A stretch of 55,568 nt of DNA. Source: Candidatus Phosphitivorax anaerolimi (lineage in GTDB: Bacteria; Desulfobacterota; Desulfomonilia; UBA1062). The stretch lies in assembly GCA_001896555.1 (NCBI GenBank), contig MPOS01000005.1:1-55568 (forward strand). The letters are read 5' to 3'. Shown piece by piece: positions 27,680-39,404 of this stretch. A program made the position numbers and the translations under genes. Each line of letters opens with the position of its first letter. Within the stretch, counting starts at the first letter, position 1. The notes under the pieces are model-generated. The model saw nothing but the letters and a program-made list of their open reading frames with translations. It searched no databases and was not told where the DNA came from.

Positions 27680-28315
27680 TCATTCACAAGCCTGGTTTTT
27701 GCGGTATCTGGGATCTGATTTTCCCTTGGCCAGAAATCGATAGATGTAAATGACCAGGAGTACGGTGATCCCTGCGAGGAGTACGATCGTAGCGTGGTTG
27801 GAATACTGCTTCACCAACGCCATATTGTTCCCCACCAGGTATCCGATCCATGCCAGCACCACCACCCAGATGCCGGCGCCCAGGGCGGTGTAGAGGAAGA
27901 ACTTGAAAAGGTTCATTCTGGCAAGACCTGCAGGGAAGGATATGTACTGGCGGATGCCGGGAATGAGCCGGCAGACGAACGTGCTGATCTCGCCATGGTC
28001 GAGAAAGAATCGATCGACCTTCTGGAATCGCTCAGGAGGCAGGAAAAAATATTTTCCGTATTTCATGAGCAGGGGCCTGCCGAGCCACAGGGCGATCACA
28101 TAGTTGAAGAACGCACCCAGAAGGCTTCCCAGGATTCCGCAGAGAACCACCAGATAGATGTTCATCTGCCCCTGGGAGGCAAGATAGCCCGCCGGCGGCA
28201 CCACCACCTCGCTGGGAAAGGGGAAGAAGGAGCTTTCGAGGAACATCAGGGCAATGATACCGGGGTATCCCAATTTCCCTATGGTCTCGACCAGCCAGGC
28301 TACGATCTGTTCCAT
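27680..28315 (-). CDS. DedA family membrane protein
   Basis: A 211-residue integral membrane protein of the DedA/VTT family, linked to lipid-carrier and phospholipid flipping and to membrane homeostasis. Typical stretches are [20 protein letters not shown] (residues 26-45), the Gly-rich helix [18 protein letters not shown], and [20 protein letters not shown], which holds the conserved Arg and Gly residues. The length is standard. It is transcribed away from the methyltransferase gene and toward the sigma factor gene, 169 bases from it. Confidence 0.92.
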   Translation of the reverse strand: MEQIVAWLVETIGKLGYPGIIALMFLESSFFPFPSEVVVPPAGYLASQGQMNIYLVVLCGILGSLLGAFFNYVIALWLGRPLLMKYGKYFFLPPERFQKVDRFFLDHGEISTFVCRLIPGIRQYISFPAGLARMNLFKFFLYTALGAGIWVVVLAWIGYLVGNNMALVKQYSNHATIVLLAGITVLLVIYIYRFLAKGKSDPRYRKNQACE

Positions 28316-28346
28316 AACGGCGCACTATACAAGAGGAAGATTCCCG

Positions 28347-28375
28347 TTGCAATATTTGCATTATATGTTTACATT
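28347..28375 (+). promoter_or_regulatory. Candidate promoter of the RlmD-like gene and downstream genes
   Basis: TTGCAA (28347-28352), 17-base spacer, TACATT (28370-28375), in the gap between divergent dedA and the methyltransferase gene. It would give a leader of about 50 bases. Confidence 0.45.
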
Positions 28376-28431
28376 CGTGACAAGAGAAAAGCATGCATTT
28401 CTCGCGCTGATCGTTTTGACAATCTACCGAG

Positions 28432-29724
28432 ATGGATACAGACGAATTTACGATAACTATCGACTCTCTGTCCTATGGGGGCAGGGGCGTGGGAAGAAGA
28501 GAAGACGGCAAGGTTGTGTTCGTGCCCATGGTCCTGCCCACCGAGATCGTGCAGGTTCGCGTTGAAAAGGAGCATGCCTCCTACTGTGTCGCCAATGCGT
28601 CGGCGCTGATCAAGGCCTCGCCACACCGGGTCGCACCCGAATGCCCGTATTTTACCCTGTGCGGAGGCTGTGACTGGCAGCACCTTTCCTATCCTGAGCA
28701 GCTCACGTGGAAGGCCGTGATTCTCCGTGACGAAATCGCGAAACATCTCCACCTCCCGATGCCCGGGCATGTCGAGGCCGTGCCTTCGCCCCTCACGTAC
28801 GGCTATCGAGGGCATGCAAGCCTCCAATGCGGCAACGATCCCGAGTTTGCCCTGGGATTTTTCCAGAAGGGCACGAGGACAATCATCGATCTGGTCGAGT
28901 GCCCGGTACTCAGGCCGCGGGTTCGCGAGATCATCACCGGAGTGCGGGAAATCCTCCGGACGAATCCCATACCCGGGCTCCATTCCATCGAGATACACTC
29001 ACCGCAGGATGAGAGCATCCTGCAGCTGAAGTGCAGAGGGAACATTCATCAGAGTGCCCTCATGACCATGGAGCTCATGTACCGCGAGCTCGACATCACC
29101 GGGCTTTCCCTTGTGGTTTTCGGTTCCCGGAGGAGCGACCATGTTCTCGGACAGCGTTTCTGCCGGTATTCTCTGCCGCTTACCGGCCGTGAGGTTCATC
29201 TGAGCTGTTCCTTCGGAGATTTCATACAGGCCAACATGCAGGCGAATACAGCGCTCGTGGAGCATGTGATGAGCCTGGCCGAGGGGTCGGAGAAAATACT
29301 GGACCTTTACAGTGGGAGCGGGAATTTCAGTATTCCCCTCTCATTCGTGGCCTCCGAGGTGGTTGCCATCGAGCGGAGCTCGAGGCTCGCATCCTTAGGC
29401 AGGGTTGGCGCGAAAAAGAACCATGCCGGAAATGTCAAATTCCTCGCCTTGGAAGCGCTCAAGGCAGTCACCTCCATCCGGGACGAGTCGGTCGGTTTCG
29501 ATGCCGTTGTCCTGGACCCCCCGCGTCAGGGCGCCAAAGAGGTCGTGAAGGTTCTGCCAGAGCTCCATGCGTCACGTATCATCTATATCTCGTGCAACCC
29601 GAGCACCCTGGCAAGGGACCTCGCCGTGCTGTGCGGGGCCGGTTTCGCCCTGAAGCAGGTCAAGTTGTTCGACATGTTCCCGCAGACCTACCACATTGAG
29701 TCGGTCGCATATCTCGAGCGCTGA
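28432..29724 (+). CDS. 23S rRNA (uracil-C5)-methyltransferase, RlmD/RumA type
   Basis: SAM-dependent enzyme of the TrmA/RlmD family, 430 residues. An N-terminal TRAM domain (about 1-55) is followed by [4Fe-4S] ligands C71, C77, C80 and C157, the SAM-binding motif DLYSGSGNFS and the catalytic region DPPRQGAKE. The nucleophile is C388 in ISCNPSTLARD. It makes 5-methyluridine in 23S rRNA; the exact target (U1939 or U747 type) cannot be decided from sequence alone. No ribosome site better than GAG next to the ATG was seen. Confidence 0.92.
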   Translation: MDTDEFTITIDSLSYGGRGVGRREDGKVVFVPMVLPTEIVQVRVEKEHASYCVANASALIKASPHRVAPECPYFTLCGGCDWQHLSYPEQLTWKAVILRDEIAKHLHLPMPGHVEAVPSPLTYGYRGHASLQCGNDPEFALGFFQKGTRTIIDLVECPVLRPRVREIITGVREILRTNPIPGLHSIEIHSPQDESILQLKCRGNIHQSALMTMELMYRELDITGLSLVVFGSRRSDHVLGQRFCRYSLPLTGREVHLSCSFGDFIQANMQANTALVEHVMSLAEGSEKILDLYSGSGNFSIPLSFVASEVVAIERSSRLASLGRVGAKKNHAGNVKFLALEALKAVTSIRDESVGFDAVVLDPPRQGAKEVVKVLPELHASRIIYISCNPSTLARDLAVLCGAGFALKQVKLFDMFPQTYHIESVAYLER

Positions 29725-29797
29725 GATACCGGCCGTGGAGCCGTGCCCATGCTTTTTGTTCTAGAAAAAAATTCATCTCAAGAGTATAGGGTTTCTG

Positions 29798-30643
29798 ATG
29801 ATTTTCGGGATTATCTGTAAAGAAGACATCGGCGCTCTCAATCTCGCAGGGCGCGTTCGTGAATGGGTCCGGGCAAAGGGGTACGAATGTCTCGTTGAGG
29901 ATCATCTGGGGCGTCACCTCGGAATCAGCCATACCGATCCTCCCTGGGAGAAGGCCGATCTGCTCGTCGTCATCGGCGGAGACGGGACCATCCTGAGGGC
30001 CATCTGGATGTCGGCAGGCAGGCAGATCCCCATCCTCGGGGTGCACATGGGCTATCTGGGTTTTCTCACCGAGGTGACGGAAGACGAGGTGTATGTGGCG
30101 CTCGAGGCGGTCCTCGCCGGCAAGTTCGTGCAGGAAGAACGTGCCATGTTCGAATCGACCCTGATCAGGGAAGGGCGGACCATTACCTCCCAGCACGTGC
30201 TCAACGACGTAGTGATCAACAAGGGCGCCCTTGCGCGGATAATCGACATCGAGGTGTGGACCGACTCCACCTTCATCACCTGCTACCGGGCGGACGGTCT
30301 CATCGTATCGACGCCTACGGGCTCCACCGCCTATAACCTTGCAACGGGCGGCCCCATCGTACACCCACAGGTCGACGCCATCATCCTCACCCCCATCTGT
30401 CCCCATGTCCTTTCGAACAGAAGTATCATCCTGCCGGATTCTCAGGAAGTGATCATCGTGATCAAGTCCGGGAAACAGTCGGATAATATTTATCTTACCC
30501 TTGACGGGCAGCGCGGCTTCCCGCTCGTTGCGGAGGACAGGCTCATCGTGAAAAGAGGGCATTACAAGGCGAACATCTTGAGATTTCCCCAAAGGGATTA
30601 TTTTGAAATACTGAGGACCAAGCTCGGCTGGCAGGAGAGATGA
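29798..30643 (+). CDS. nadK: NAD kinase
   Basis: Phosphorylates NAD to NADP, 281 residues. The GGDGT motif is at 60-64, and the second conserved motif STPTGSTAYNLATGGPIVHP lies near residues 169-188. The last codons overlap the recN start (ATGA). The nadK-recN pair is a common and conserved arrangement. The ribosome site is weak (AAGAGTATAGGG). Confidence 0.96.
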   Translation: MIFGIICKEDIGALNLAGRVREWVRAKGYECLVEDHLGRHLGISHTDPPWEKADLLVVIGGDGTILRAIWMSAGRQIPILGVHMGYLGFLTEVTEDEVYVALEAVLAGKFVQEERAMFESTLIREGRTITSQHVLNDVVINKGALARIIDIEVWTDSTFITCYRADGLIVSTPTGSTAYNLATGGPIVHPQVDAIILTPICPHVLSNRSIILPDSQEVIIVIKSGKQSDNIYLTLDGQRGFPLVAEDRLIVKRGHYKANILRFPQRDYFEILRTKLGWQER

Positions 30644-32277
30644 TCGATTTCCTGAGAATCTCCTCCATGGCGGTCTTCGACGAGATCGAGATCGATTTCA
30701 GACAAGGGCTCAACTGCATCACCGGCGAAACCGGAGCGGGAAAGTCCCTGGTCCTCGGTGCGCTGATGCTCCTCATGGGTTCAAAGGCGAGCCAGGATCT
30801 GGTACGCCCGGGTGCCCCGAAGACAAGCATAGAGGCGCTGTTCACCATTTCGGGGAAGGAAATGGTTGTACGGAGGGAAATCTACCCCACCGGCTCCAGC
30901 CGGTGTTATATCGATGGGAAGCTGGCCACTGCAGCCAGCCTTGCCGATGTCACATCGAACCTGATCACCATCTATGGTCAGCACGAGTATCAGGACCTCC
31001 TCAATCCCGCGCAGCAGATGGGCATTCTCGAGAGCCTTGCCGGGCTGTCGAGAGACCGGGTGAACGGTGCCTACGAGAGGCTGTGCAGTGCCGCAGCCTC
31101 ACTCAAGGACCTCGAGCGTTCGGCTGAGCGATATCGTGGGGAGCGCGAAGACCTCCTGTTCGCCCTTGGGGAACTCAAGTCAGTCGATATCACACCGGGG
31201 CTCGAAGAGGAGATCGCTGCCGAATTGAGTCTCGTCAGGGGGGCTGCCGATCTGAAACACTGCACACTTCAGGCAGAGGAGGTGCTCTACTCGGGTGCAT
31301 CATCGGTGGTCGAGCTTCTCGGTCTAGCGCGGGATCATATCTCCCGTGCCGCTTCCATGGACCGCGAGCTCGATTCCCTGCTTGAGTCTCTCGATGATAT
31401 CTCAGCCGGGGTCGAAGACATCAGCATGGCGCTCAGGGCAAAAACAGCAGCATATGAGTACGATCCGGCGACGATCGAGACCCTGGAGGAAAAGCTCCAT
31501 TTCATTCAGGACCTCAAAAGGAAGCACCGGACCGACGAACAGGGCCTGATCGACCTGAAAACCGAGCTCGAGAGCCGGCTTGCCCTCGCCGAGGACTCGA
31601 ATGAGGCGATCAGGCAGGCCAGAGAGGCCCACTTATCGGCAAAGGCCGAGTATGAGGAAATCCTGAAGGGTTTTCTGGAGGCGCGCACCGCCTTTGCCCG
31701 GACGTTCTGCAAGGAAATAAACCGTGATCTCCACGACCTGGGGATGCCGGGGGCCGAGTTTCACGTTGTTCAGGCAGATCCAACCGGGATCGGCGAGCGT
31801 GTATTCGACGCTCAGGGTTGTCCTGTCACTCCCGGTGCCATCCTGAAAGGAGAATTTCTGATTTCCACCAATGTGGGCCAGAAACCCCTCCCTCTTGCAA
31901 AGATCGCATCGGGAGGCGAGCTGAGCCGGATAATGCTCGCCATAAAGGTTCGTCAGAAGACCTCGCAGGAGGGAACCCTGATCTTTGACGAGATCGACTC
32001 CGGCATCAGCGGCCAGACCGCCCTGGTGATCGCGAAAAGGCTCAAGGAGCTCTCCAGTCATGCGCAGTCCATTGTGGTGACCCACCTGCACCAGGTTGCA
32101 TCGGTAGCGGACTCGCACTTTGTTATCAAGAAGAGAGCAGATGGCGGAACCACGATTTCCACGATTCAGGAGGTGAAGGATATGGACAGGGCCATGGAGC
32201 TGGCACGTATGATGGGAGGAGAAACCCCCTCTCCGGCGGTGATCCGGCACGCGAAAGAGCTCATCGGGCTGCAGTGA
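30640..32277 (+). CDS. recN: DNA repair protein RecN
   Basis: SMC-like ATPase for double-strand break repair, 545 residues. Walker A is GETGAGKS at 29-36. A central coiled coil (about 150-370) follows, with the ABC signature region KIASGGELSRIMLAIK and Walker B LIFDEIDSGISG, then the H-loop VVTHLHQVAS near the C-terminus. All parts are intact. Its start overlaps nadK by four bases. Confidence 0.96.
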   Translation: MIDFLRISSMAVFDEIEIDFRQGLNCITGETGAGKSLVLGALMLLMGSKASQDLVRPGAPKTSIEALFTISGKEMVVRREIYPTGSSRCYIDGKLATAASLADVTSNLITIYGQHEYQDLLNPAQQMGILESLAGLSRDRVNGAYERLCSAAASLKDLERSAERYRGEREDLLFALGELKSVDITPGLEEEIAAELSLVRGAADLKHCTLQAEEVLYSGASSVVELLGLARDHISRAASMDRELDSLLESLDDISAGVEDISMALRAKTAAYEYDPATIETLEEKLHFIQDLKRKHRTDEQGLIDLKTELESRLALAEDSNEAIRQAREAHLSAKAEYEEILKGFLEARTAFARTFCKEINRDLHDLGMPGAEFHVVQADPTGIGERVFDAQGCPVTPGAILKGEFLISTNVGQKPLPLAKIASGGELSRIMLAIKVRQKTSQEGTLIFDEIDSGISGQTALVIAKRLKELSSHAQSIVVTHLHQVASVADSHFVIKKRADGGTTISTIQEVKDMDRAMELARMMGGETPSPAVIRHAKELIGLQ

Positions 32278-32441
32278 AAAAACGGTCGAACTATCCGGCA
32301 ATGAAAATGGGAGAGAAGAAGCGTTTTTGGAAAGCATTTCTTCTCTGATATGCAGAATTGACCTCATAGACGACCATATTCCGGTTTGACTTTTCTTTCT
32401 GCCGGTGTTCTAGGTAAAAGACTTTTTATGGATATCTTGAT
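32278..32441. repeat. Gap after recN with a 9-bp inverted repeat
   Basis: AGAGAAGAA (32312-32320) and TTCTTCTCT (32338-32346) form a perfect 9-bp inverted repeat with a 17-base spacer, 35 bases after recN. There is no T-run behind it, so it is at best an atypical terminator. No clear promoter was found for the next gene. Confidence 0.5.
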
Positions 32442-32909
32442 ATGATACGAAAACTACTGGTGAACGAAGTTTCAGATATCAAGAACCTGATCGATCCTTA
32501 TGTAAAACAGGGATTGATGCTGCCGAAGTCCCTGCATTCACTCTATACCGGCGTCAGAGATTTCTGGGTGACGATCGATGGAGATTCCGGCCATAAGAGC
32601 ATCATCGGGTGCTGCGCCCTGCAGGTTTCCTGGATGGACCTTGCCGAGATCAGAACTCTGGCCGTGAAGCAGGAGTATCAGGGCAAAGGAATAGGGCGGG
32701 AGATGGTAAAGGCGTGCATTCGCGAGGCCGCGGAACTGAATCTGAAGACCTTGTTCACCTTGACATACGTTCCCGACTTCTTCAAGAAAATGGGTTTTCA
32801 CGAGATAGACAAGTCCACCTTGCCCAACAAGATCTGGGCGGATTGTATCCATTGCCAGTATTTCCCGGATTGTCGAGAAACGGCACTTATCTACCGGATC
32901 GAGGGGTAA
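32442..32909 (+). CDS. Short GNAT-type N-acetylglutamate synthase
   Basis: A 155-residue GNAT protein resembling the stand-alone acetyltransferase form of N-acetylglutamate synthase (ArgA-like), which starts arginine synthesis by acetylating glutamate. The acetyl-CoA site is in LAVKQEYQGKGIGREMV, and the C-terminus carries LTYVPDFFKKMGFHEI and the LPNKIWADCIHCQYFPDC segment typical of this subfamily. It lacks the amino-acid-kinase domain of E. coli ArgA. An argJ gene lies about 5 kb downstream on the same strand, consistent with an arginine role. Confidence 0.82.
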   Translation: MIRKLLVNEVSDIKNLIDPYVKQGLMLPKSLHSLYTGVRDFWVTIDGDSGHKSIIGCCALQVSWMDLAEIRTLAVKQEYQGKGIGREMVKACIREAAELNLKTLFTLTYVPDFFKKMGFHEIDKSTLPNKIWADCIHCQYFPDCRETALIYRIEG

Positions 32910-32912
32910 GGA

Positions 32913-34238
32913 ATGGACCTGGAAACCAAAATCGAGAAAACCTATGATCTCCTGAAAAAACGATCCATCGACGATTTCGAGATATACGGCACGGATTCCG
33001 ATACCATCCGCGCCGAGTCGAAAGAAGGCTCCATGGGCTCTCTGAGCAAGTCGAGGGAGTCCGGGGTGGGGGTACGGCTGATCATCGACGGCGCCATGGG
33101 CTTTGCATACGGGGCCGAGCCCACCGACGAGCTGGTGGATGCGGCGATAACCTCAGCGCGATATCAGTTCAAGGATCAGAACAACCATCTGCCTCCCCGC
33201 CAGGAGGGATACGAAGAGATCGATATCCTGGACCCTGCAGTCGGCCGGCTTGCAGCAGAGGACTGTATCGCAAGGGCTATCTCCCTGGAACGCTCCTCCC
33301 GTGAAGCAGACAGCCGGATCCATCAGGTCCGCAAGGCATCGTTTTCACGCACCGTATCCCGGGTGAGCATCATGAACTCTCATGGAATAGATGCATCCAC
33401 CCGGATGTCAGTCGCATCGGCCTCGATTATGGTCGTGGCAAAGCAGGGTGACGACAGCCAGTCAGGCTACGAATTCGACTTCAGCCACCACCTGGACAAC
33501 ATCAATGTGGAAAAGGTCGGGCGTCAGGCGGCATTCCGGGCAACGGAGATGCTGCAGGCGAGGAAGATGCAGACCACCAAGATCCCGGTACTTTTCGACA
33601 ATACCACCACGGCCCAGATGCTCGATTTCATATCCGATGCCTTTGTCGGGGAGAACGTGATCAAGGGGAAGTCTTTCATTGCGGACAAAAAGGGACAAAA
33701 GTATTTTTCCGATATGGTGAGGCTGACAGACAACCCCTTGGACAAACGGGCCGCCGACGCCTCTCCTTTCGACGGGGAAGGCGTGCGATCGAGAGAAACC
33801 GTCTTGGTTGATAATGGCACCATTCTTGCTTTTGTTTACGATAGTTACTGGGGTCGTGTAGCAGGGGAGTCATCGACAGGAAGTTCGTTGAGAGGGGGAT
33901 ACCGGGCCATGCCGACATCAGGTGTCCGGCACCTGTGCATGGAGCCGGGTAGGGAAGATATGAAGCAGAACCTCAAAGGATTAAAGAGGGTTTTGAAAAT
34001 AACCGATATCATGGGCATGCATACAGCGAATCCTATAACAGGAGAATTCTCCGTAGGGGTGAGCGGTTTGTTCATGGAAGAGGGGGATCCACTTTATCCC
34101 GTTCGGGAAGCGGCAATTTCCGGGAATATTTATGAATTGTTTTCAAGGGTTATGGCGGTGGGGACCGACGTGCGGGAGTTCGGCGGCGTGTTGTGCCCTT
34201 CGGTTCTCATCGATGCAATCGATGTAAGCGCACAATGA
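32913..34238 (+). CDS. pmbA: TldD/PmbA family protein, PmbA (TldE) type
   Basis: A 441-residue protein of the TldD/PmbA family. The PmbA/TldE partner lacks the HExxxH metal site of TldD, and none is seen here. The family features are the N-terminal Glu-rich strand region and the C-terminal DSYWGRVAGESSTGS and GEFSVGVSGLFMEEG stretches. TldD-TldE forms a heterodimeric protease acting on unfolded peptides and modified peptide precursors. No tldD gene is in the window. It starts 3 bases after the NAGS-like gene. Confidence 0.9.
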   Translation: MDLETKIEKTYDLLKKRSIDDFEIYGTDSDTIRAESKEGSMGSLSKSRESGVGVRLIIDGAMGFAYGAEPTDELVDAAITSARYQFKDQNNHLPPRQEGYEEIDILDPAVGRLAAEDCIARAISLERSSREADSRIHQVRKASFSRTVSRVSIMNSHGIDASTRMSVASASIMVVAKQGDDSQSGYEFDFSHHLDNINVEKVGRQAAFRATEMLQARKMQTTKIPVLFDNTTTAQMLDFISDAFVGENVIKGKSFIADKKGQKYFSDMVRLTDNPLDKRAADASPFDGEGVRSRETVLVDNGTILAFVYDSYWGRVAGESSTGSSLRGGYRAMPTSGVRHLCMEPGREDMKQNLKGLKRVLKITDIMGMHTANPITGEFSVGVSGLFMEEGDPLYPVREAAISGNIYELFSRVMAVGTDVREFGGVLCPSVLIDAIDVSAQ

Positions 34239-34248
34239 GGGCGGATCG

Positions 34249-35151
34249 GTGAAAACCCACTGGACAGTGCTCATCCTCTCGAATGAAGATACCGGGATCA
34301 AAAAATTCAAGCTCTCACCACTCGTTGCAGTGTTCGCCGGGTGCGTCATTCTCTTCCTGACCGTGTTTTCGGCCTTTGCGGGATACAAGCTGTATCACCT
34401 ACGGGCTGACATCTCACGGATCGCATCCATCAAGCAGAAAAATCTGGAGCAGAGCAGGCAGATCGTTGCCCTGTCCGAGAAGGTATCGCTTCTCGACGAA
34501 GAGATGAATGCCCTTCGCACCTTCAATCGGCATCTCATGGGGATCGCCAAGGTGGATCTCCAGGCCTCGGATGAGCTGAGCGGTGTGGGAGGCGGCTCAG
34601 AACCCATCAGGGTGGCGAACACCACCGAGGCCCTGACCGAAAAGATCCTTACCCGTGAGCTTCACTCTCACATCAAACAACTCGGCGACGACATCGTCAT
34701 CGAGCGGGAAGTCGCCAGGAATCTCCTGGCTGAGATCGAACGGCAGCGCTCTCTCCTGGCCCATACTCCGGGTATCTGGCCAACGCGGGGATGGGTCACA
34801 TCACGGTATGGATGGCGCAATTCACCCTTTACGGGCAAAAGAGAGTACCATAAGGGAATGGACATTGCGTGCAGGAAGGGAACAGCCGTACATGCACCTG
34901 CTGACGGAATCGTAACTGCATATTACCGGAACGGTGCCTATGGTAACTTCATGGTCATCAATCACGGCTACGGGATCGTGACCAGGTACGCGCATCTAGA
35001 CAGCGCCATAGCCAAGCCCGGCCAGCACGTTCGCAAGGGCGACAAGATCGCGGTTGTAGGAAACACCGGTAGGTCCACCGGCTCCCATCTGCACTATGAG
35101 GTTCTCGTCAACGGCATCCATGTGAACCCGCAGAGATACGTGTTGAAATAG
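34249..35151 (+). CDS. M23 family peptidase, membrane-anchored, LytM type
   Basis: Cell-wall hydrolase of 300 residues. One membrane helix (about 25-48) is followed by a coiled coil (about 50-90) and a C-terminal LytM domain with zinc ligands H201 and D205 in HKGMD and H282 in HLHYE. The domain is therefore expected to be active. It begins at a GTG with GAGG 8 bases upstream, 10 bases after pmbA. It is likely to cleave peptidoglycan cross-links during growth or division. Confidence 0.92.
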   Translation: MKTHWTVLILSNEDTGIKKFKLSPLVAVFAGCVILFLTVFSAFAGYKLYHLRADISRIASIKQKNLEQSRQIVALSEKVSLLDEEMNALRTFNRHLMGIAKVDLQASDELSGVGGGSEPIRVANTTEALTEKILTRELHSHIKQLGDDIVIEREVARNLLAEIERQRSLLAHTPGIWPTRGWVTSRYGWRNSPFTGKREYHKGMDIACRKGTAVHAPADGIVTAYYRNGAYGNFMVINHGYGIVTRYAHLDSAIAKPGQHVRKGDKIAVVGNTGRSTGSHLHYEVLVNGIHVNPQRYVLK

Positions 35152-35178
35152 GGTTGTCTTTGTTCTATAAAAAATACC

Positions 35179-35219
35179 GGTTGAAATGTTCTCATCACTA
35201 TTCTAGTACTCTTTCAACC
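35179..35219. repeat. Perfect inverted repeat upstream of secA
   Basis: GGTTGAAA (35179-35186) and TTTCAACC (35212-35219), 8 bp each with 25 bases between, about 35 bases before the secA start. It contains a TTGAAA that could be a -35, with TAGTAC 17 bases later as a weak -10. It may be an operator or an RNA structure. Confidence 0.5.
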
Positions 35220-35252
35220 CCACAAACGTAAGAAAAGGATCGATATATCCGT

Positions 35253-37882
<2,630 letters not shown>

Positions 37883-37886
<4 letters not shown>

Positions 37887-39034
37887 ATACGCCTAAGGGT
37901 TTTCGTTTCTCTGCGGTCAATGCCGGGGTGAAATCTCCGGAGGTCAGGCGAGACGACATGGGACTCATCTTCTGTGAGGAGCTGGCCGTGCTCTCTGGCG
38001 TGTTCACGCGCAACCGGGTCAAGGCCGCCCCGGTCGTCATCGGGCAGGAGATCGCGGGCAGGGGGAAGGCCAGGGCTGTACTGGCCAATGCCGGCAACGC
38101 CAATGCATGCACCGGAGACCAGGGAATCCATGATGCCCGTTTCCTCATGAAAACAGCGGCCAGGGAGCTCGGGGTCTCAAGCGATGAGGTGGTTCCTCTA
38201 TCGACCGGGGTCATCGGCATCCGTCTGCCCGTAGACCGGATGGCCTCAAGGATACCAGCGCTCGTGTCCGCACTGGGAGACGACCCGGAGGTCTTTGCCC
38301 GCGCCATCATGACCACAGACACCTTTCCCAAGGTCGTATCGCGCACTGTCGGCAACGCCGCGGTGCTCGGTATTGCAAAGGGAGCGGGAATGATCGCCCC
38401 CGACATGGCGACCACGCTCGCGGTGGTGCTGACCGATGCAGTCATATCCAAGCAAGATCTCGATAATATTATAAGAAAATCAATCGAGTATACCTTCAAC
38501 GCCATCACCATAGACGGCGATATGTCGACAAACGATGCGCTTCTTGCCCTGTCGAGCTGCCAAGTAACTGAAAGTATTGTTGAAATTGAAAAAGGAATAG
38601 CCGAAGTCATTCGTGACCTCGCATTGCTCCTGGTCCGGGATGGAGAGGGTGCCACGAAACTTGTCACCATAACCGTGAAAGGGGCTGCAGATGAGCAAGA
38701 CGCCAAGAAGGCGGCCATGTCAGTAGCGAACTCGCTTCTGGTGAAGACCGCGCTCTTCGGCGCAGACCCCAACTGGGGACGGATTCTGGCAGCTGTCGGT
38801 TACAGCGGCATTGCCTTCATGCCCGAACAGGTATTCATTGATATTTCCGGATACCGGGTCGTAGAGCGCGGGATGGAGTCGGACGGGTTCAACGAGAACA
38901 AGCTCCATGCACTGCTGAAGGAACGGGAGATTGTCATCGAAATCCGCATCGGCGACGGACCGGGGGCCTTCACCGCCTATACCACGGACCTCTCATACGA
39001 CTACGTGAAGATCAATTCCGAGTACCGGACCTAG
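37883..39034 (+). CDS. argJ: Arginine biosynthesis bifunctional protein ArgJ
   Basis: Ornithine acetyltransferase that recycles the acetyl group from N-acetylornithine to glutamate, 383 residues. The autocleavage site is in [15 protein letters not shown]177 is the nucleophile and the new N-terminus of the beta chain. Other hallmarks are [12 protein letters not shown] and [19 protein letters not shown]. Whether it also makes N-acetylglutamate de novo (bifunctional) is unknown; the short NAGS-like gene upstream may supply that step. It is coupled to secA by a four-base overlap. Confidence 0.96.
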
Positions 39035-39094
39035 GGCTTCCAGGCCTTATTACCGATAATATATATTATGTTAAATATTAGACAACAAGCCCTT

Positions 39095-39130
39095 GGGCGT
39101 CCTGTTTGATACCTGTGCCCTTCTTTTTTT
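39095..39130 (+). terminator. Candidate terminator after argJ
   Basis: GGGC (39095-39098) pairs with GCCC (39117-39120), extended by two wobble pairs, and is followed by TTCTTTTTTT (39121-39130). It lies about 60 bases after the argJ stop. Confidence 0.4.
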
Positions 39131-39151
39131 CATCACGGCCGCTTTTCCGGA

Positions 39152-39316
39152 TTGGAAACAGTCATCCGAATTCTGGATGACTTCGGTGATCGTTCCTGCC
39201 AGACATCAGCTAAGTGGATCCGTGCCTTCGATGCCACCCATGAGCGGGATGGTTTGTATGAAGACGTACAAAACCATTACCTTGATCCAAGAAATCCATT
39301 CTCGGTCAAATGGTGA
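39152..39316 (+). pseudogene. Possible gene remnant (about 54 codons)
   Basis: From a TTG at 39152 an open frame reads ETVIRILDDFGDRS near its start and HYLDPRNPFSVKW just before the stop. Its residue make-up (acidic, aromatic, ordered) looks more like real protein than the neighbouring noncoding frames. There is no ATG and no ribosome site, and the frame is blocked 15 codons upstream. It may be the tail of a decayed gene. I could not place it in a family. Confidence 0.3.
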
Positions 39317-39404
39317 AGACTTTTTATCGGATGCCGGTGGGACTGGGAGGCCCCTTGTCCCCGGGAGCTGGCAGTTTCCCGGGAATGGAGGCTAACCTCT
39401 ACTC

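Larger units (their letters stand above)
39035..39404. other. Convergent gap argJ / SUF with repeats and a coding-like fragment
   Basis: A gap of 370 bases between convergent genes. It holds a 14-base AT palindrome at 39056-39069, a hairpin with T-run (39095-39130), a 7-bp inverted repeat GTCATCC/GGATGAC at 39161-39181 and an open frame without a clear start that ends in a TGA near 39316. Confidence 0.6.
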
